Source: Sporobolomyces roseus (lineage: Eukaryota > Basidiomycota > Microbotryomycetes > Sporidiobolales > Sporidiobolaceae). From it: a DNA stretch of 64,000 nt. Both the position numbers and the translations under genes were made by a program. The stretch spans positions 868,001 through 932,000 of the forward strand of contig JADILM010000001.1 in NCBI GenBank assembly GCA_016617785.1, read 5' to 3'. The notes beneath the pieces were generated by a model that was not told where the DNA came from, made no database searches, and saw nothing but the letters and a program-made list of their open reading frames with translations. Below are positions 23,069 to 35,019 of the stretch, one piece after another (positions within the stretch are counted from its first letter, which is position 1; the number at the start of each line of letters is the position of its first letter).

Positions 23069-24803
23069 ATGTCAAAACGAACGTCAACAGGCGTACAGCA
23101 GCTCAAAAAGTTGCAAACTCAGCTCAATTCGCTCATAGACGATTTCTGCGATTCGGATTCTCCGCTGCCAGCGCTCGACGAGGTCGGCCCGAGTGGGCCG
23201 CTCGAGTATCAACATCCGAAGCTAGCTCGACTATCAGCGGTACTCGGCGAGACTCGTGCTCTAGTCGAAGGTCGTCGTCATGTCGTCTTTAAAGCTTTCG
23301 AGGTGCGTTCAGGTTCTCTCAGCGCTTCAGACCAGTGACTGACTTGTGTCTGTAAGCTCAGTATCACCTCGTCAGCTGCTTGCGGGTGGTAATAGAAGCG
23401 CATGTTGAGGAGACGTTGAGAGAAGCAGCGAAACCTTTGCACGTCGAGGAAATAGCGAAATCCAGCGTCGTCAGCCCGATGAAACTAGGTGAGCCACTTT
23501 GCTCGCTTGTCCCATATCTACTATTGCTGATGACGTGGCGCGAGTCCAGCGCGAGTCCTTCGCCTCCTCGCAGCGAATCATATATTCAAAGAGGTCGAGG
23601 AAGGCGTTTTTACACGCAATCATCCGTCTTCAATGCTCGACACTGGAAAGAGCGTCGGAGCGTTGAACGGGTGAGTGCCATCAAGTGCCTGCTCGAGCGA
23701 ATCGAAGTAATTCTCGTGCTCTTTCGCAGAGATCCGGACAACGCGTATACTCAAAGTGGCTTTTACCCTGCGCTGATCGCTCATTTCGGAGCAGAAGGAA
23801 TACGCATGTCTTCTTTTCTCACCGACACCCTCTTCTCTCCCGAGTTGTCCAAGTCAGAGGCTCCGGGCGACGCCGCGATCGCTCAGGCATACGGGGTCAA
23901 AGATGTCTTTGATTACTTCGGCAGCAACCCCCGAGCACTCAAGCGGTTCACGGCGGCAATGCAGGGGGTTGGAAGCTTGCTATCAGCTGAGGGGGAGAGT
24001 GTACTGATGGGTGAGCTATGTTTTCGTTTCTTCGAAAACGACAAGTTTTTGACGATTGCGACGCGAGGTTTCGGCAGGCTACCCCTGGAAGGATCTGCCA
24101 GCAGGTTCACGGGTTATCGATGTAGGCGGAGGGACTGGACAGCTGTGCCTCGCAATCGGCTCTGCCGCCCCTCACCTGAACTTCGTAGTCCAAGATCGCA
24201 AGGAAGTGATCGATGGGGAAGCTCCCGTCGTACGTGTCGTCTCCTCTGGGTCGCAATGACTCTACTCGGCTCTAGTAACGCTGAATCATCTCTCGTGACG
24301 CTGCAGTTCTGGGAAAAGACTGCTTCTTCCGAGTTGCGAGCTCGCGTAGAATTGCAAACGCACGACTTCTTCGCCCCTCAACCCGTCAGAGCTGCTGCAG
24401 TTTACGTTCTGCGGGCTGTGATGTAAGCATTCCGTTCCTTGTCCTCATTCCGAACGTTTTCAAAAGACTCACAATTCCTACTTTCTCTAGTCACGACTGG
24501 CCAATGGCAGAATGCATCAAGATCCTCCAGCACATCGCAGATGCTGCCGATAAAGACTCCAAGCTCATCCTAATCGAATCGACAACCAATCCAGTTTCAC
24601 CCCCGAATTCGTTCCCTCCTCCAACAACTTTGCCTTATCTCCTCGACGTGCAAATGCTCTGCCTCAATGCGCAGGAGAGAACCGAGTCCCAGTACGAAGC
24701 GTTGGGATCTCAAGCTGGATGGGAGCTTGCGAAAGTGTGGAAGACTGGGGAGAATGGACAAGATGGAGCGTTCAGGCATTACGAGTTCAGGTTGAAAGGT
24801 TGA
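23069..24803 (+). CDS. SAM-dependent O-methyltransferase, tandem copy C
   Basis: The third copy starts MSKRTSTGVQQLKKLQTQL. It shows CLRVVIEAHVEETLREAAK, HPSSMLDTGKSVGALNG and YPWKDLPAGSRVIDVGGG (the SAM motif continues TGQLCLA). APHLNFVVQDRKEVID, the catalytic region VIHDWPMAECIKIL and the end GAFRHYEFRLKG follow. The intron pattern is the same as in A and B: after the AFE helix, after KL, before the PWK exon, before FWE, within L/IHDW and after the LLDVQ/DMQ segment. It is the most diverged of the three in the N-terminal half. It is convergent with the F-box gene. Confidence 0.88.
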
Positions 24804-24914
24804 GGAGAATGGGTAGTCGGAGGAGAACGAACATGGAATGACTGGTGTACATAGACACGATTGAGAAGGATTGCCTCGGACTCGGTCGAGAGAGACGAGC
24901 GAAGAATGTCGATT

Positions 24915-26636
24915 TCAGTCTTCTTCGACTCGTACCCAACGATCATAACTGACTAGGAAATCGTTCGCTGTTCTCATCTTTTGACTGATTCGAATCTTTC
25001 CTTTCTCCTTCGCAAAAGATGCGAAGTAGCCCGTCGTACTGTGACATATGCAGAGTATGTTGAGTACTGGCAAGGGTTCCCGAAGAAGAGGAGTGGAACT
25101 CACCCTTCGCTAACGTCTTGATCGATCGCGACGGCTTCCTTCAGACTCGGTACGGCTTTGACGAGTTTCGCGAACGATTCAAATTCGAGCGCCGCTTGCG
25201 AGACTCCTCCTGGATTGCTTCTCGATACGTTCATAAGCTGATTCGGCGAGGGAGGACTTCGACGATCTGAAGCATAGAATTCGAGCTGTTTGAACTGGGC
25301 CAAAGATGGGAGATAATCCTCCTGAAGACGTAATTCTGTGAGTTACGTTCGCGAATGTCGAGTAGGAGGAAAAACGAAGACGTACGAGCGGAGCAGGGAA
25401 TAGAATCGATCCATCGCAATCTCCTCCTACAATGGTTAGCGACTTGAGGTCCGGTCTCGCTTGGTAGATCTCGTTGTAAAGTGTAGGAGTAGGTCGACGT
25501 GCTTGATAGAGTGCCAGTCGTCTCAATGAGGGGAGATGAACGAGAGAAGCAATGAGAGTTGACCGGTCAACTTCCGACATCGGACCTTCAAGGAACAGTT
25601 CTTCGAGTGGGAGAGGTTCAGCGTAGCGTTGAGATGCGAGTCGAGTGAATTCTTCCGACAGTTCTCGGAAAGCTGAGGGATCTCGAACGGAATCCATCGA
25701 GAGTAGTCGAAGGCGAGGGAGTAGTGCTTTGATAGTGTCGGTGAAGACTCCTAGTCGTCGAGAAGAGGGCCACAAAAGGAGACTGTCAAGGTTCGGACAT
25801 TTCGAGATCAAATTGAGCTAGAGGCGAAACAACGTCAGCAAGGGTAAGATCCTGCTCGTATGCATCAAGCTAGACTTACGAGCTGAGAAGATCCATGCAT
25901 GATCTGTAGAGTACGAATATGCTGGAGCGGAGGGAGAGAGTCGACGAAGGAGGCGGGCAGGGTGAACGAATCGACTTGGTTGAATCGGATAGCCCTGGAT
26001 CAGTCCCTCTGGTTAACATCTTCGACAGCTGAATAGGATTGAGAGGAGCTCACGAAAGTCGCGGAGCTGATGCGATGATGTTGAAGAAACGGATCGCTTC
26101 CTGCCTCGAAAAAGTCACTTCCTTCATAAACAGTACTTGTAGCCCAGACTGTGACAGCTTCTCAATCAAGTCGACGAGGGCTTGCGTTTCATCTCCATCT
26201 TCCTCGTCGTCCCTGTCAGTGTCGTTTGGGTCAGCTGGGGAACAGATCGGGGAATCGAGGGCACTCACGCAGATCGCATCAACAAAAATCCCGCAGTCAT
26301 ATCCACCGAGAGCTCCTGAACCTGGATCGAACCACTCTGAACAATCTCGGTGAGAGCCTTGAGACCTCGTGCTCGTCGATAAGTTGTTGGATGGGGTCCA
26401 CCGGGAATCAAAGGTTGATAATGAATACTTCTCCAAATTAACGGCCTGCAGATCCTCGCGAACCATTTGTTGGTGCAGCTGAGATTGAGTAGATCATCGC
26501 TAGGTCCTCGTGGAAAGGTAGGAGAGACTGTGCGTTCGTCTAGAGCCTTCACAACTCGGAGGAGAATGTCGAGCGGGAGATCGACGAGGGGGAAAGGTGG
26601 AGTATCTGTAGCTTGGTCGGGGGGAGATTGATCCAT
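24915..26636 (-). CDS. F-box protein with leucine-rich C terminus
   Basis: The minus-strand ATG at 26636 gives MDQSPPDQATDTPP, then an F-box: FPLVDLPLDILLRVVKALDE, LLNLSCTNKWFARICRPLIW, RSIHY. F-box proteins link substrates to the Skp1-Cul1 ubiquitin ligase. The rest is helical with irregular leucine-rich segments such as CPNLDSLLLWPSSRRLG, LLPRLRLLSMDS, LVHLPSLRRLALYQ and RPDLKSLTIVGGD. These resemble LRR-type substrate-recognition domains. Several introns separate these parts. The last coding exon runs to the stop at 24915. The substrate cannot be inferred, and fungal genomes hold many such fast-evolving members. Confidence 0.75.
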
Positions 26637-26750
26637 TTCTAGCAGTTCTGGGGTGTACTAGAGCAGTTTGAGGTTGATCGAGATGAGGGAGGAGGGGAAA
26701 GAGATGAGAGAGATTTCTCTCCCTTCCTCAAGAGTCAACCAACCTCGACT

Positions 26751-27477
26751 ATGGCGAACATCTGGCTAGCAGCAGGAGAAGGCAACTTGGAGAAAGTACA
26801 AGAATACATCGAGCAAGATGGACTATCACCAAATGCGCTAGATGACAACAATTACAATCCTCTTCACGCTGCAGCTTCTTGGAATCACCCAGAGATCCTA
26901 CGCTACCTCGTAGAGAACGGGGGAGATATCAACATTGCAGACGACGATGGAGAAACCCCTCTCTTCGTGGTGGAGCAGGTTGGAATGGCTAGATTAATCG
27001 TAGAATTGGGAGGAGATCCAAATCATCGCAATCTCGAGGGAGTGACCGTGAGTTGAACGCGGCAGCTGCTCAACGACTCTCTGAGCTAACCCACGTGTCC
27101 GAACCTAGGCGGCGCAATCCCTACAAGAAGATTATCCTCACATTTCAGTCTTCCTACGAACTTTGACGGGAGAATCAAGTACAGTCGAATCATCAAACGA
27201 GACAGAAGGAGCCGATGCAGATCTCGACGCACCCACCGACGAGCTCATGGCGGCAGTACGAACAATTATGGAAGCATCGCAGAGGGGAGAATTGACAGAG
27301 GCAGAAACGGACGATCGATTGCGAGAAGTCGTAGAGCAGATCGTGACGGGTCAGGTCGAGGCAGGGAGAGCGATTGGTGAAGGTATGCCAGAAGAGGAAA
27401 GTGAGGATTCAAGGGAGAGGCGAGACGAGGCGGAAGGCGGAGAAACGAAACGACCGAGGGAAAATATTGGCCGATGA
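26751..27477 (+). CDS. Small ankyrin-repeat protein (YCR051W-like)
   Basis: From the ATG at 26751 the product starts MANIWLAAGEGNLEKVQEYI and contains two to three ankyrin repeats (YNPLHAAASWNHPEILRYL, then GETPLFVVEQVGMARLIVEL). One intron near 27050-27107 is followed by a Glu-rich helical C terminus ending NIGR. The layout resembles the budding yeast protein encoded by YCR051W, whose function is not known to me. It is divergent from the F-box gene at a distance of 114 bp. Confidence 0.82.
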
Positions 27478-27861
27478 AAGGATTCCTCTGCCGCCACTGC
27501 TATACATAGATAAATTGTAAGTCTATCTATAGAGCCTGCTATAAATAACGAGCTGATCGATCTTTGTTACGCCTCCCCGACAAAGTTTGTACCGAAATTC
27601 TGGTTGGAATCGGAATTTCTCGCCGTTTTCGTCCATCCCGTCTGGCGCACTCATGAGAAACTCGACAAATCTCTGAACGCAGCAAATTGCAAGCCTGCCA
27701 GTTGGTACCAGAAGAACCAGAATCGACATGGTGATTTCGATGCATACTCGTTGCTTTCCTCTCCATTCACTTCATCTAGTGTCGCTCCAGATCTACGAGA
27801 CGACACTCACTCGTACTTCACTCCATCTCGACCTATAGTGAGCAAGAACCGACCTATTTGT

Positions 27862-29635
27862 ATGCCTTCAACGCCTTCTCGAGCCAGTTCCCGCTCGTCT
27901 TCTCCGACCCCAACCCTCGTCGACCCTCCCTCTCCCACTCGACGCTCCCGTCTCGGCTTACACCTCGAAAAGAACTCGCTCAAGAGTCCTTACAAGCACT
28001 GTCATTCGCCTACCTCCTCTGTCGCTTCTTCACAGCTCACCGTCGCAAGCAATCGTACTCGGCATTCGATCGACTCGATCTGGGACTTCGATTTTGAAGC
28101 ACACTGGGAGCGACGACAACGAGAAGATGCGACTAGGTTGGCAGAGTTGAAGGGGACTGTACCTTATCTTACTTTTGGGCGATACGAGGAGGAATTGGAA
28201 CGAGTCAAACAGGAAGAGAAAGCGAGGAGACGAGTTCATGGGTTCTCGGAAGATGGTGGGTCAGAGATGGCAGTCAGTCGAGGTCCGTCGGCGATTGGTG
28301 CGGCTGAGAACAATCATGCAGGAGGAGCGAGTGATGCTGGATCACTGAACTCGAAACAAGACAAGAAGAAAGGGCTTCTCGCAAAGATTGACGACAACAG
28401 GAGGATGTTGAGGAAACACATGAGGAAGAAGCGCTTTCATTTAGTCATGATTGGGTTGGTCGCTTTCGATTTACTCATTGTCATGGTCGAACTCATTGTC
28501 GGTACGTCCAACACACTTGCTTCCCTTCTCCTTCATTGTAGGAGACCCTCAGATACTGACGCTCCTTGCGAATTGATTAGCTCTTCTGACTGCGGGATGT
28601 GTCAACGAGGAGATCTACGAATTGGTGAGGATTACTCTCTCTCTCTCAACCTTTAGCTATTCCTTGCTGACCTCATCTCACCGAGTACAGGTCTTACACA
28701 GTATTGAACACGCCCATAACGAGCATCTCACTCCCGCCATGTTCGCCTGTTCGATGGCTCCTTCGCACAGCCGAGAAATGCTCGAAAACGGTATCTTTGG
28801 GTGCGCAATTCTCCTCTAGCTTATCAGACTATATCCAGCTGACACCTCGAGGTCGCACAGTGTCAATTTGACGCTCCTAAGTATCTTCACTCTCGATGTA
28901 TTGTTCGCTATTTACGCTTTTGGACCGATCACCTACGCAACTTCTTGGATCACTCTGCTCGATGGTTTCGTCGTCTTGACCACGTTTTGTCTCGACGTGT
29001 ACTTCCACTTCAGCAAAGACCCGGCAGCCGAATCTCCGTGAGTACCATGCTTTTTCCCTTCTCGTAGGATTTCCAGCGGCCAACTGACTTGAGGTTCGCC
29101 TTCTTACAGAATCGCACTGGTCATTCTCAGACTGTGGAAGATCTTCCGAGCTGCCCACGCCATCGGTCATGCCTTGCAGCTGCATTATTCTGAGAGTGAG
29201 TTCCCCTTCTTTCGTCAACTTTCCCTCCAATTTTCCTCTTTCAAGGTTTCCCATCTTCAAGCCTCAACTTTTACTGATAAGACTATCTTCTTCCTCCTTC
29301 CTGCAGTGATGGAGAAAGCTGAAGCTGGTCGGAAGAAACTCGAATGGGAACGAATCTCGGAATCAATTCGACTGAACGTGCGTTGAGATCCCACACCTTT
29401 TCTTCACTATACGCTATATGAAATTAAAACTGACTCTCTGAGACCTGTATAGTACGTTCGCTCGACTTTGATCGAAAAGACCGGTCAAGATATCGATCCT
29501 GAAGAAGTAGAGAATCTGGTCCAGAGGGAAGTTCTCGACATCCAGAAGAAGCGGAAACAAGAGGAATTGCGAGTCGTGCAGGAACTGAGAAGTGGTGGAG
29601 TGTTTAGGTGTAGGAGTCGACACGGAGGAATCTGA
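27862..29635 (+). CDS. Hv1-type voltage-gated proton channel
   Basis: This is a four-helix voltage-sensor protein without a separate pore domain, expected to extrude protons across the plasma membrane. S1 reads HLVMIGLVAFDLLIVMVELI, with the selectivity Asp and following Glu at the Hv1 positions. S2 is LTLLSIFTLDVLFAIYAFG and S3 is LLDGFVVLTTFCLDVYFHF with both conserved Asp residues. S4 is ALVILRLWKIFRAAHAIG, that is RxWKxxR instead of the usual RxWRxxR. The S1-S2 loop is His-rich (HSIEHAHNEHLTP), which could bind zinc. A C-terminal helical tail (EEVENLVQREVLDIQKKRKQ) may dimerise the channel. The cytosolic N terminus is long and Ser/Pro-rich. The start at 27862 is the first in-frame ATG of that exon; an upstream spliced exon is possible. 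Confidence 0.85.
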
Positions 29636-30010
29636 GTCGAAGGTGCGAAGGAGGAGAAACCGGGAACGAGGGCTTACTGAGCAGACAAAGCTTGACTCGC
29701 CGAGGTACCTCTTCGCCCGTCACCACACGCTCGACGTTACTATTCGCCTCACTCTCTGTCTATCGCTCTAGATGCGCGTCTGTATCCACCTGTATCTCGG
29801 GACTAATTAGTTAATTTTGTACCTCTTGCGTAATCCTCTGTGCCAATCTCCTTGTAAAGAGGGTCTTCCGTCATTTACAATCGCATGTCCTGCTGTGTCA
29901 TGGAAGCGAGTGAGAAGTGCGAGGACGACTTTGCGAAATGAACTTTGTTTGACTTCTTCAATCAACTCTTCACTTTGTTACAGAACACGCTCTGAACGCT
30001 CCTCCCCGGC
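29636..30010. other. Intergenic upstream of RAD2
   Basis: The 375-bp spacer shows no coding pattern or RNA gene. It should carry the 3' UTR of the channel gene and the promoter of the repair nuclease. Confidence 0.35.
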
Positions 30011-33000
30011 TATGGTAAGCTCGCTACATCTCTCATAAGCTATAGAGAGCTAACCTCAGAGTCTCCAGGGTGTCCATGGGCTGTGGAATCTGCTTTCTCC
30101 AGTGGCTAGACCAATCACTCCCGAATCACTAAAGGACAAACGTCTAGCGGTGGATGTCAGTATCTGGTTGTATCAGTTCCAAATGGCTATCAGGGATCGC
30201 AAAACGGGAGAAGCTCTCAAGGGGAATCACATTCGTTAGTTTCCTTCTCTTCTCACTTCATCTCTTGACCCCTGTTGTTGATCTTTTGGAGACCGAATGG
30301 TGAACAGAGGGAACGTATAGGAGGATCATGAAGTTGTTACATTGGGGAATCAAGCCTGTCTTCGTGTTTGATGGAGACGCTCCTATGCTAAAGAAGCGAA
30401 CTATTGTTCGTTTCCTTTCCCCTCTCTTTCCCCCCTTTACTCGCCCACTTACCGGAAGCTGACACGCTTCTCGGATTTACAGGAGAAACGCAAGAGAAGA
30501 AAGGAAGGAGCTGGAAGGGATCTCGCAAAGACTGCTCAACAACTCTTGTCTGCTCAGTTGAGGAATCATGCTGCTGAGAATGCTCTCTCGAGGTAAGCTC
30601 TCGATATTGTAACATACTCGAACCGTTGATCCTGACACGCTTTCGGGTCATAGACGTCGGAACGCAGACTTGAACGGAGGAGGAAAAGATCAAATGGATA
30701 CTGGAGAAGATATTGGAGAAGACGCAGTCTACCTCGAAGACCTCGAAGCTGGTCGAGCTCCTGCCGTCGCAGCAACTCCATCACCGATCAAGAAGGCTAG
30801 AAAGGACGCTATGCGAGATGAATACGCCCTTCCCGCGATCGATGGAACTGTCGAATCTCGAGTCAAGATGTCGGATCCACGAGTTGCAACTGCTGAAGAG
30901 TTTCGCGACTTCATCGAAGACCTCAAACCAGAAGATCTCGACGTCAACTCCGACTTCTTCGGCAACCTTCCAACGGAGGTCAAGTACGAGATTCTTGGTG
31001 AACTTCGAATCAAGACTCGTCAAGTCAATCATCGACGGAATCAAGAGATGCGTGGATCAGCTACAGCCATCGACTTCTCTCGTGCTCAGATCGACAACCT
31101 CATGGAGAGGAATCACTACACTCAGAAACTTCTCGCAGTGACGGACGAACTCGGAACTTCAGCAATCGCAATTCCGACTCGAGTCGCTGGAACTAGGAAT
31201 CGAGAGTATCTATTGGTCAAACAAGATGCGAGTAGAGGAGGTGGATGGGTGCTGGGAGTGAAGAATCCAGAACTTGCATCGAATGAACCTATTACGATAG
31301 ATACGACAACGGACGAAAGTGTAGGAGGTCACACGGATACCGATGAGTTTGAAGAAGTGGGAATCGATGGGAATAGGTGATTTGTCAAATTTCGATGCCT
31401 GAGACATTGGCTGAGACTGATCGAAATCTTCGCTTGAAACAGCTCACCACCTAAAGCTCATCTTCCGACTCCCGATGTCGAAGCTCGTCGACTTCTCGCT
31501 GTCGAAGCAGTTCGCGCTCGTTACACCGCACCACCTTCTCGACCGGAAGCAGATCCTTACCTCGACCTCCCTGTTCAACAAGGACAGGCTCCTTCACACC
31601 TCTTTCTCGACGGAAACGATGACATCGAATTACAGGAAGCGCTCTTCGATTCGATGGAAACTGCTCGTCAGCAAGCGAACTCAGCCAGTCCCATTCCCCC
31701 TCCTTTCCAATCGATCTCCGTCAAGATCCCACCTCCACCAACTGCAGCTGGTCCTTCGGGAGGAGGTGATGAATCAGACGACAGCCTAGAATATGTCGAC
31801 GTCCCCCCTGTAGCTGGACCTTCAAGACCGAATCCTCCTGCTCCTCCTGCGCCAGTCTCTGCTACCGGAGCCTCGGACGATTCGGACGCTTTCGAAGAAG
31901 TTGACGTCTCACCTCCGCTCTCTCGCAAGCCTCTTCCTCTCCCTTCCGATAACCGTCAATCCACTCTTCCACCTCCTACCGATCGCTCTATCCTGTCTCC
32001 TCCTCCTGTACAACGTCCCGAGAAAGAGCAAACCCCTCCAGAACGTACACTCATCGATGCAGTTCTGCACTCCGACTCCGATTCTGAAGGAGAATCTCCT
32101 CGTCGCTCATCTCCTCCTCCTCGCAATCCTCAGCCTCCCGAATCAACACCTCCCGCGCCCGATGTCACAGCTCGCGATTTCGGCGAAGAAGAGGCCTCAC
32201 CTCGAAAACGTCCACCGAAAGAAGTTGCGACAGAAGGTGTCAGTCGTGATGCCGCTGCTCTCCTCGACCTTCGATTCGCCGACACGTCGTCAAAACTTGG
32301 CAGTCCCCGCAAGCCCTCGCCGTTCTCTTCAACTACTGCAATCGCCTCTGCTCCAGCCTCGTCACTACCATCCGCTCATCCTCCTCACGAAGCTCACAAA
32401 ACCCCTCGAGTTCTTGCTTCCCTTCCGAACCCATCTTCACGCCTTCCGGAAGGCGCTCCCGCAACGAAACCCTCGCTCGAACATCTTTCTCCTCCCTCTC
32501 CACCGCTCGCCAATGATCCGACGCCTGATTCGCGTATTACTCAAGCGAACGATAGAGGTTCCATCTTGTGCCAACCTAAACCTTCTCTCGAACCTTCGCC
32601 TAAACCTCAGAACCAATCGACCCGTCGTTCTCCTCCTCCCCAGTACCGAATCCCTCAAACCTTCAAAGAAGCAGAAGCAGCTGGGTACGACGAGAACCTT
32701 GTCGAAGGGAATGGAGACAACGAAGAGGAAGATGAAGAGATGATCCCTTGGAGTCGAAGTCCTACTCCACCCCCTGGTCATCGCAACAAAGCAGCAGCAG
32801 GAGGAGCTCCACAAGATCTTATCGACGCCGCAATCGAAGAAGCTTCGAAAGGGATGCGAGAAGAGCAGGAAGAATACTCGGAAATGGCGAGATCTTTGAG
32901 AAACGAGGATTTGGAATCGATGAGGGAGGACGCTACGAGGGATATGGCTAGGTTACTTGAACAGAGGAACACGGAACAGAGGAACGCAGATGGTATCACT

Positions 33001-34653
33001 CGTCAAATGGCTAGCGAAATCAAGGTGAGTTTCTGATTTCTGCTGTCTCAGGTCAAGTCTTTCGCTGATTCAATGTTTCGAATTGCGAACTCAGGAAATG
33101 CTCAACTACTTTGGCATCCCTTTCCTCGACGCACCTCAAGAAGCAGAGGCCGAATGTGCCTCTCTCCTTAGTCGTTCCCTCGTCGACGGTGTAGTCACGG
33201 ACGATTCCGATGTTTTCCTCTTCGGCGCTTCTCGAGTCTATCGTCATATGTTCGACGGCAACAAGTACCTCGAATGCTACCTATTGAGCGATCTCGAACG
33301 TGAACTCAACTTGAACCGCGACAAACTCGTTCGATTGGCGTATCTACTCGGAGGAGATTACGATGATGGTTTACCTGGTGTTGGACCTGTACTCGCCAGA
33401 GAGCTTGTCGATGAGTTTGAAGGCGACAACGGGTTGGAGAGGTTCAGGGAGTGGTGGAAGAAAGTTGAGGAAGGGAAAGATTCGAAGAAAGACACCAACA
33501 CCGCTTGGAAACGCAAATTCGTAAGCAGTCCTTCACCCTATCTTGTTCGAGCTGCCGGGCTTACCTTACTGTCTGCTTGCAGAAGAAGGGACACAAAGCT
33601 CTCGTCATCGAGGGGAATTGGCCCAAACCCGAAATCGTTAGTTCTGTTCTCCTTTCACCCTCGTTCAATCATGTCTAACAGAGTTTACCATCACGCAGGC
33701 TCGAGCTTACTACAATCCGGTCGTCAACGAGAGTGATGAACCTTTCGGATGGGGAGGTATTGATCTCGATGGTTTACTCATGTACGCTCTCCGCCTTGGT
33801 TCTCCTCCTTCCTCCTTTCGAGCTGACAGCTTCCTTAACGTCGTCATAGCTTCCTCGCTCGTACGATGGGATGGTCTTCGGAGTATTGCATGAAGGACTT
33901 GAAGCCGCTCATCGATCGCTTGACGGCGATCAAAGATGGTCGAGCAGCACAACAGAAATCGCTACCGGATTTGTGAGTGCGCCTCCCGATTAGACCGTCT
34001 TATACAGCCGTAGCTGACCGCGGTCCCCTGTCTCTAGCTTTGATCCTTCAGCTGGTCACGATTCGTTCAGACGGAAGAAACCTGTCAAGTATGCGAGTGA
34101 GCGATTGCAGAACGTTATCAAGGTGAGCTCTTGGTCAACCATATCTCTCTTTTTCTGCATACTGATGATCCGTTGTTCGCAGAATTGGAAAACGCAACAA
34201 GCATCGATTCAAGAAGTCGACGAGGGAGAAGAAGAGGCTGAGAACGGTAAAGAAGAAGAAGACGAAGATGAAGCGGAACTCGTACCACCACCGAATCCGA
34301 AGAAGCGCAAAGCATCCCCAGCGACGAAGCCTAAAGCTAAACCGAAAGCGAAAGCTACGAAACGTGAGTCTCACTTTCTTCCATTCTACCCAGTCCGAGC
34401 GCTCAGCTGATCGATCTCATCCGTAGCTCCACCTCGTGCACCACCTAAACCTAAGAAGTCGACTGCCGCATCACGCAAGAAACGTCAAAAGGAATTGAGG
34501 GATGCTAGAGCAGCTGCGAACGGTGGAGTGTATTCGTCGGAAGAGGATCTCGACGCTGACGATCCTCCAGCCGCTCCTCGTCAGCAAGCACCGAGGGAGA
34601 CAAAGAAGAAGAAAAGGACTATTCGATCAGTGTCAGACGAGGAGGAGGAATGA
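30011..34653 (+). CDS. RAD2: XPG/Rad2/Rad13 structure-specific endonuclease
   Basis: This is the 3'-side incision nuclease of nucleotide excision repair. The first coding exon is the ATG alone (30011-30013), spliced over 30014-30068 to give [17 protein letters not shown], the invariant XPG start. The N nuclease region continues with [18 protein letters not shown] and [17 protein letters not shown] spacer of roughly 700 residues, acidic and Pro/Ser-rich, is typical of XPG against FEN1. The I nuclease region follows: [40 protein letters not shown], and helix-hairpin-helix [20 protein letters not shown]. The C terminus is Lys-rich with acidic clusters, probably a nuclear localisation and TFIIH/PCNA interaction tail. 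The stop is TGA 34651-34653. Confidence 0.95.
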
Positions 34654-35019
34654 AGATGGGTAGGAACGGAAAGAGTTTGCGTTTTTCAGTCAGCGGGATC
34701 AGAGCTTGTTGTTGTTTACAGAGTTTTACTTTCTCTACTCTCGCTTGTTGTACATAGCTTCGCTCGCAATCGCAATCGCATGTCAGTTGTCGTTCATTCG
34801 TTGCTATCTCGTCGTTGCCGTTGATTTCGCTCATTTTGGTCGTTTTCGCAAACTTTTCTGGCGATGAAAGGGAGTCTCGCATCTGATTGAGGCTTTATCC
34901 CCTATGGAGCGTCAACGTTCAGGCTGTCAATGGTTGAAGTGACAGGTGGATTCGCTCATCATAGAATTGATGAAATTCCTTCTCTCATTTTCCACTCACT
35001 TCTTTCACTTTTACTCAAC
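34654..35019. other. Intergenic between RAD2 and SBA1
   Basis: The 366-bp spacer has no convincing coding frame. The sequence before the SBA1 ATG is pyrimidine-rich, as in other promoters of this window. I searched by eye for heat-shock elements and found no clear array. Confidence 0.35.

Noticed and set aside
31901..32743. 280-codon plus-strand ORF inside RAD2
   Set aside because: It is a shifted reading of the Pro/Ser-rich spacer of the nuclease; the true frame carries the XPG domains on both sides.
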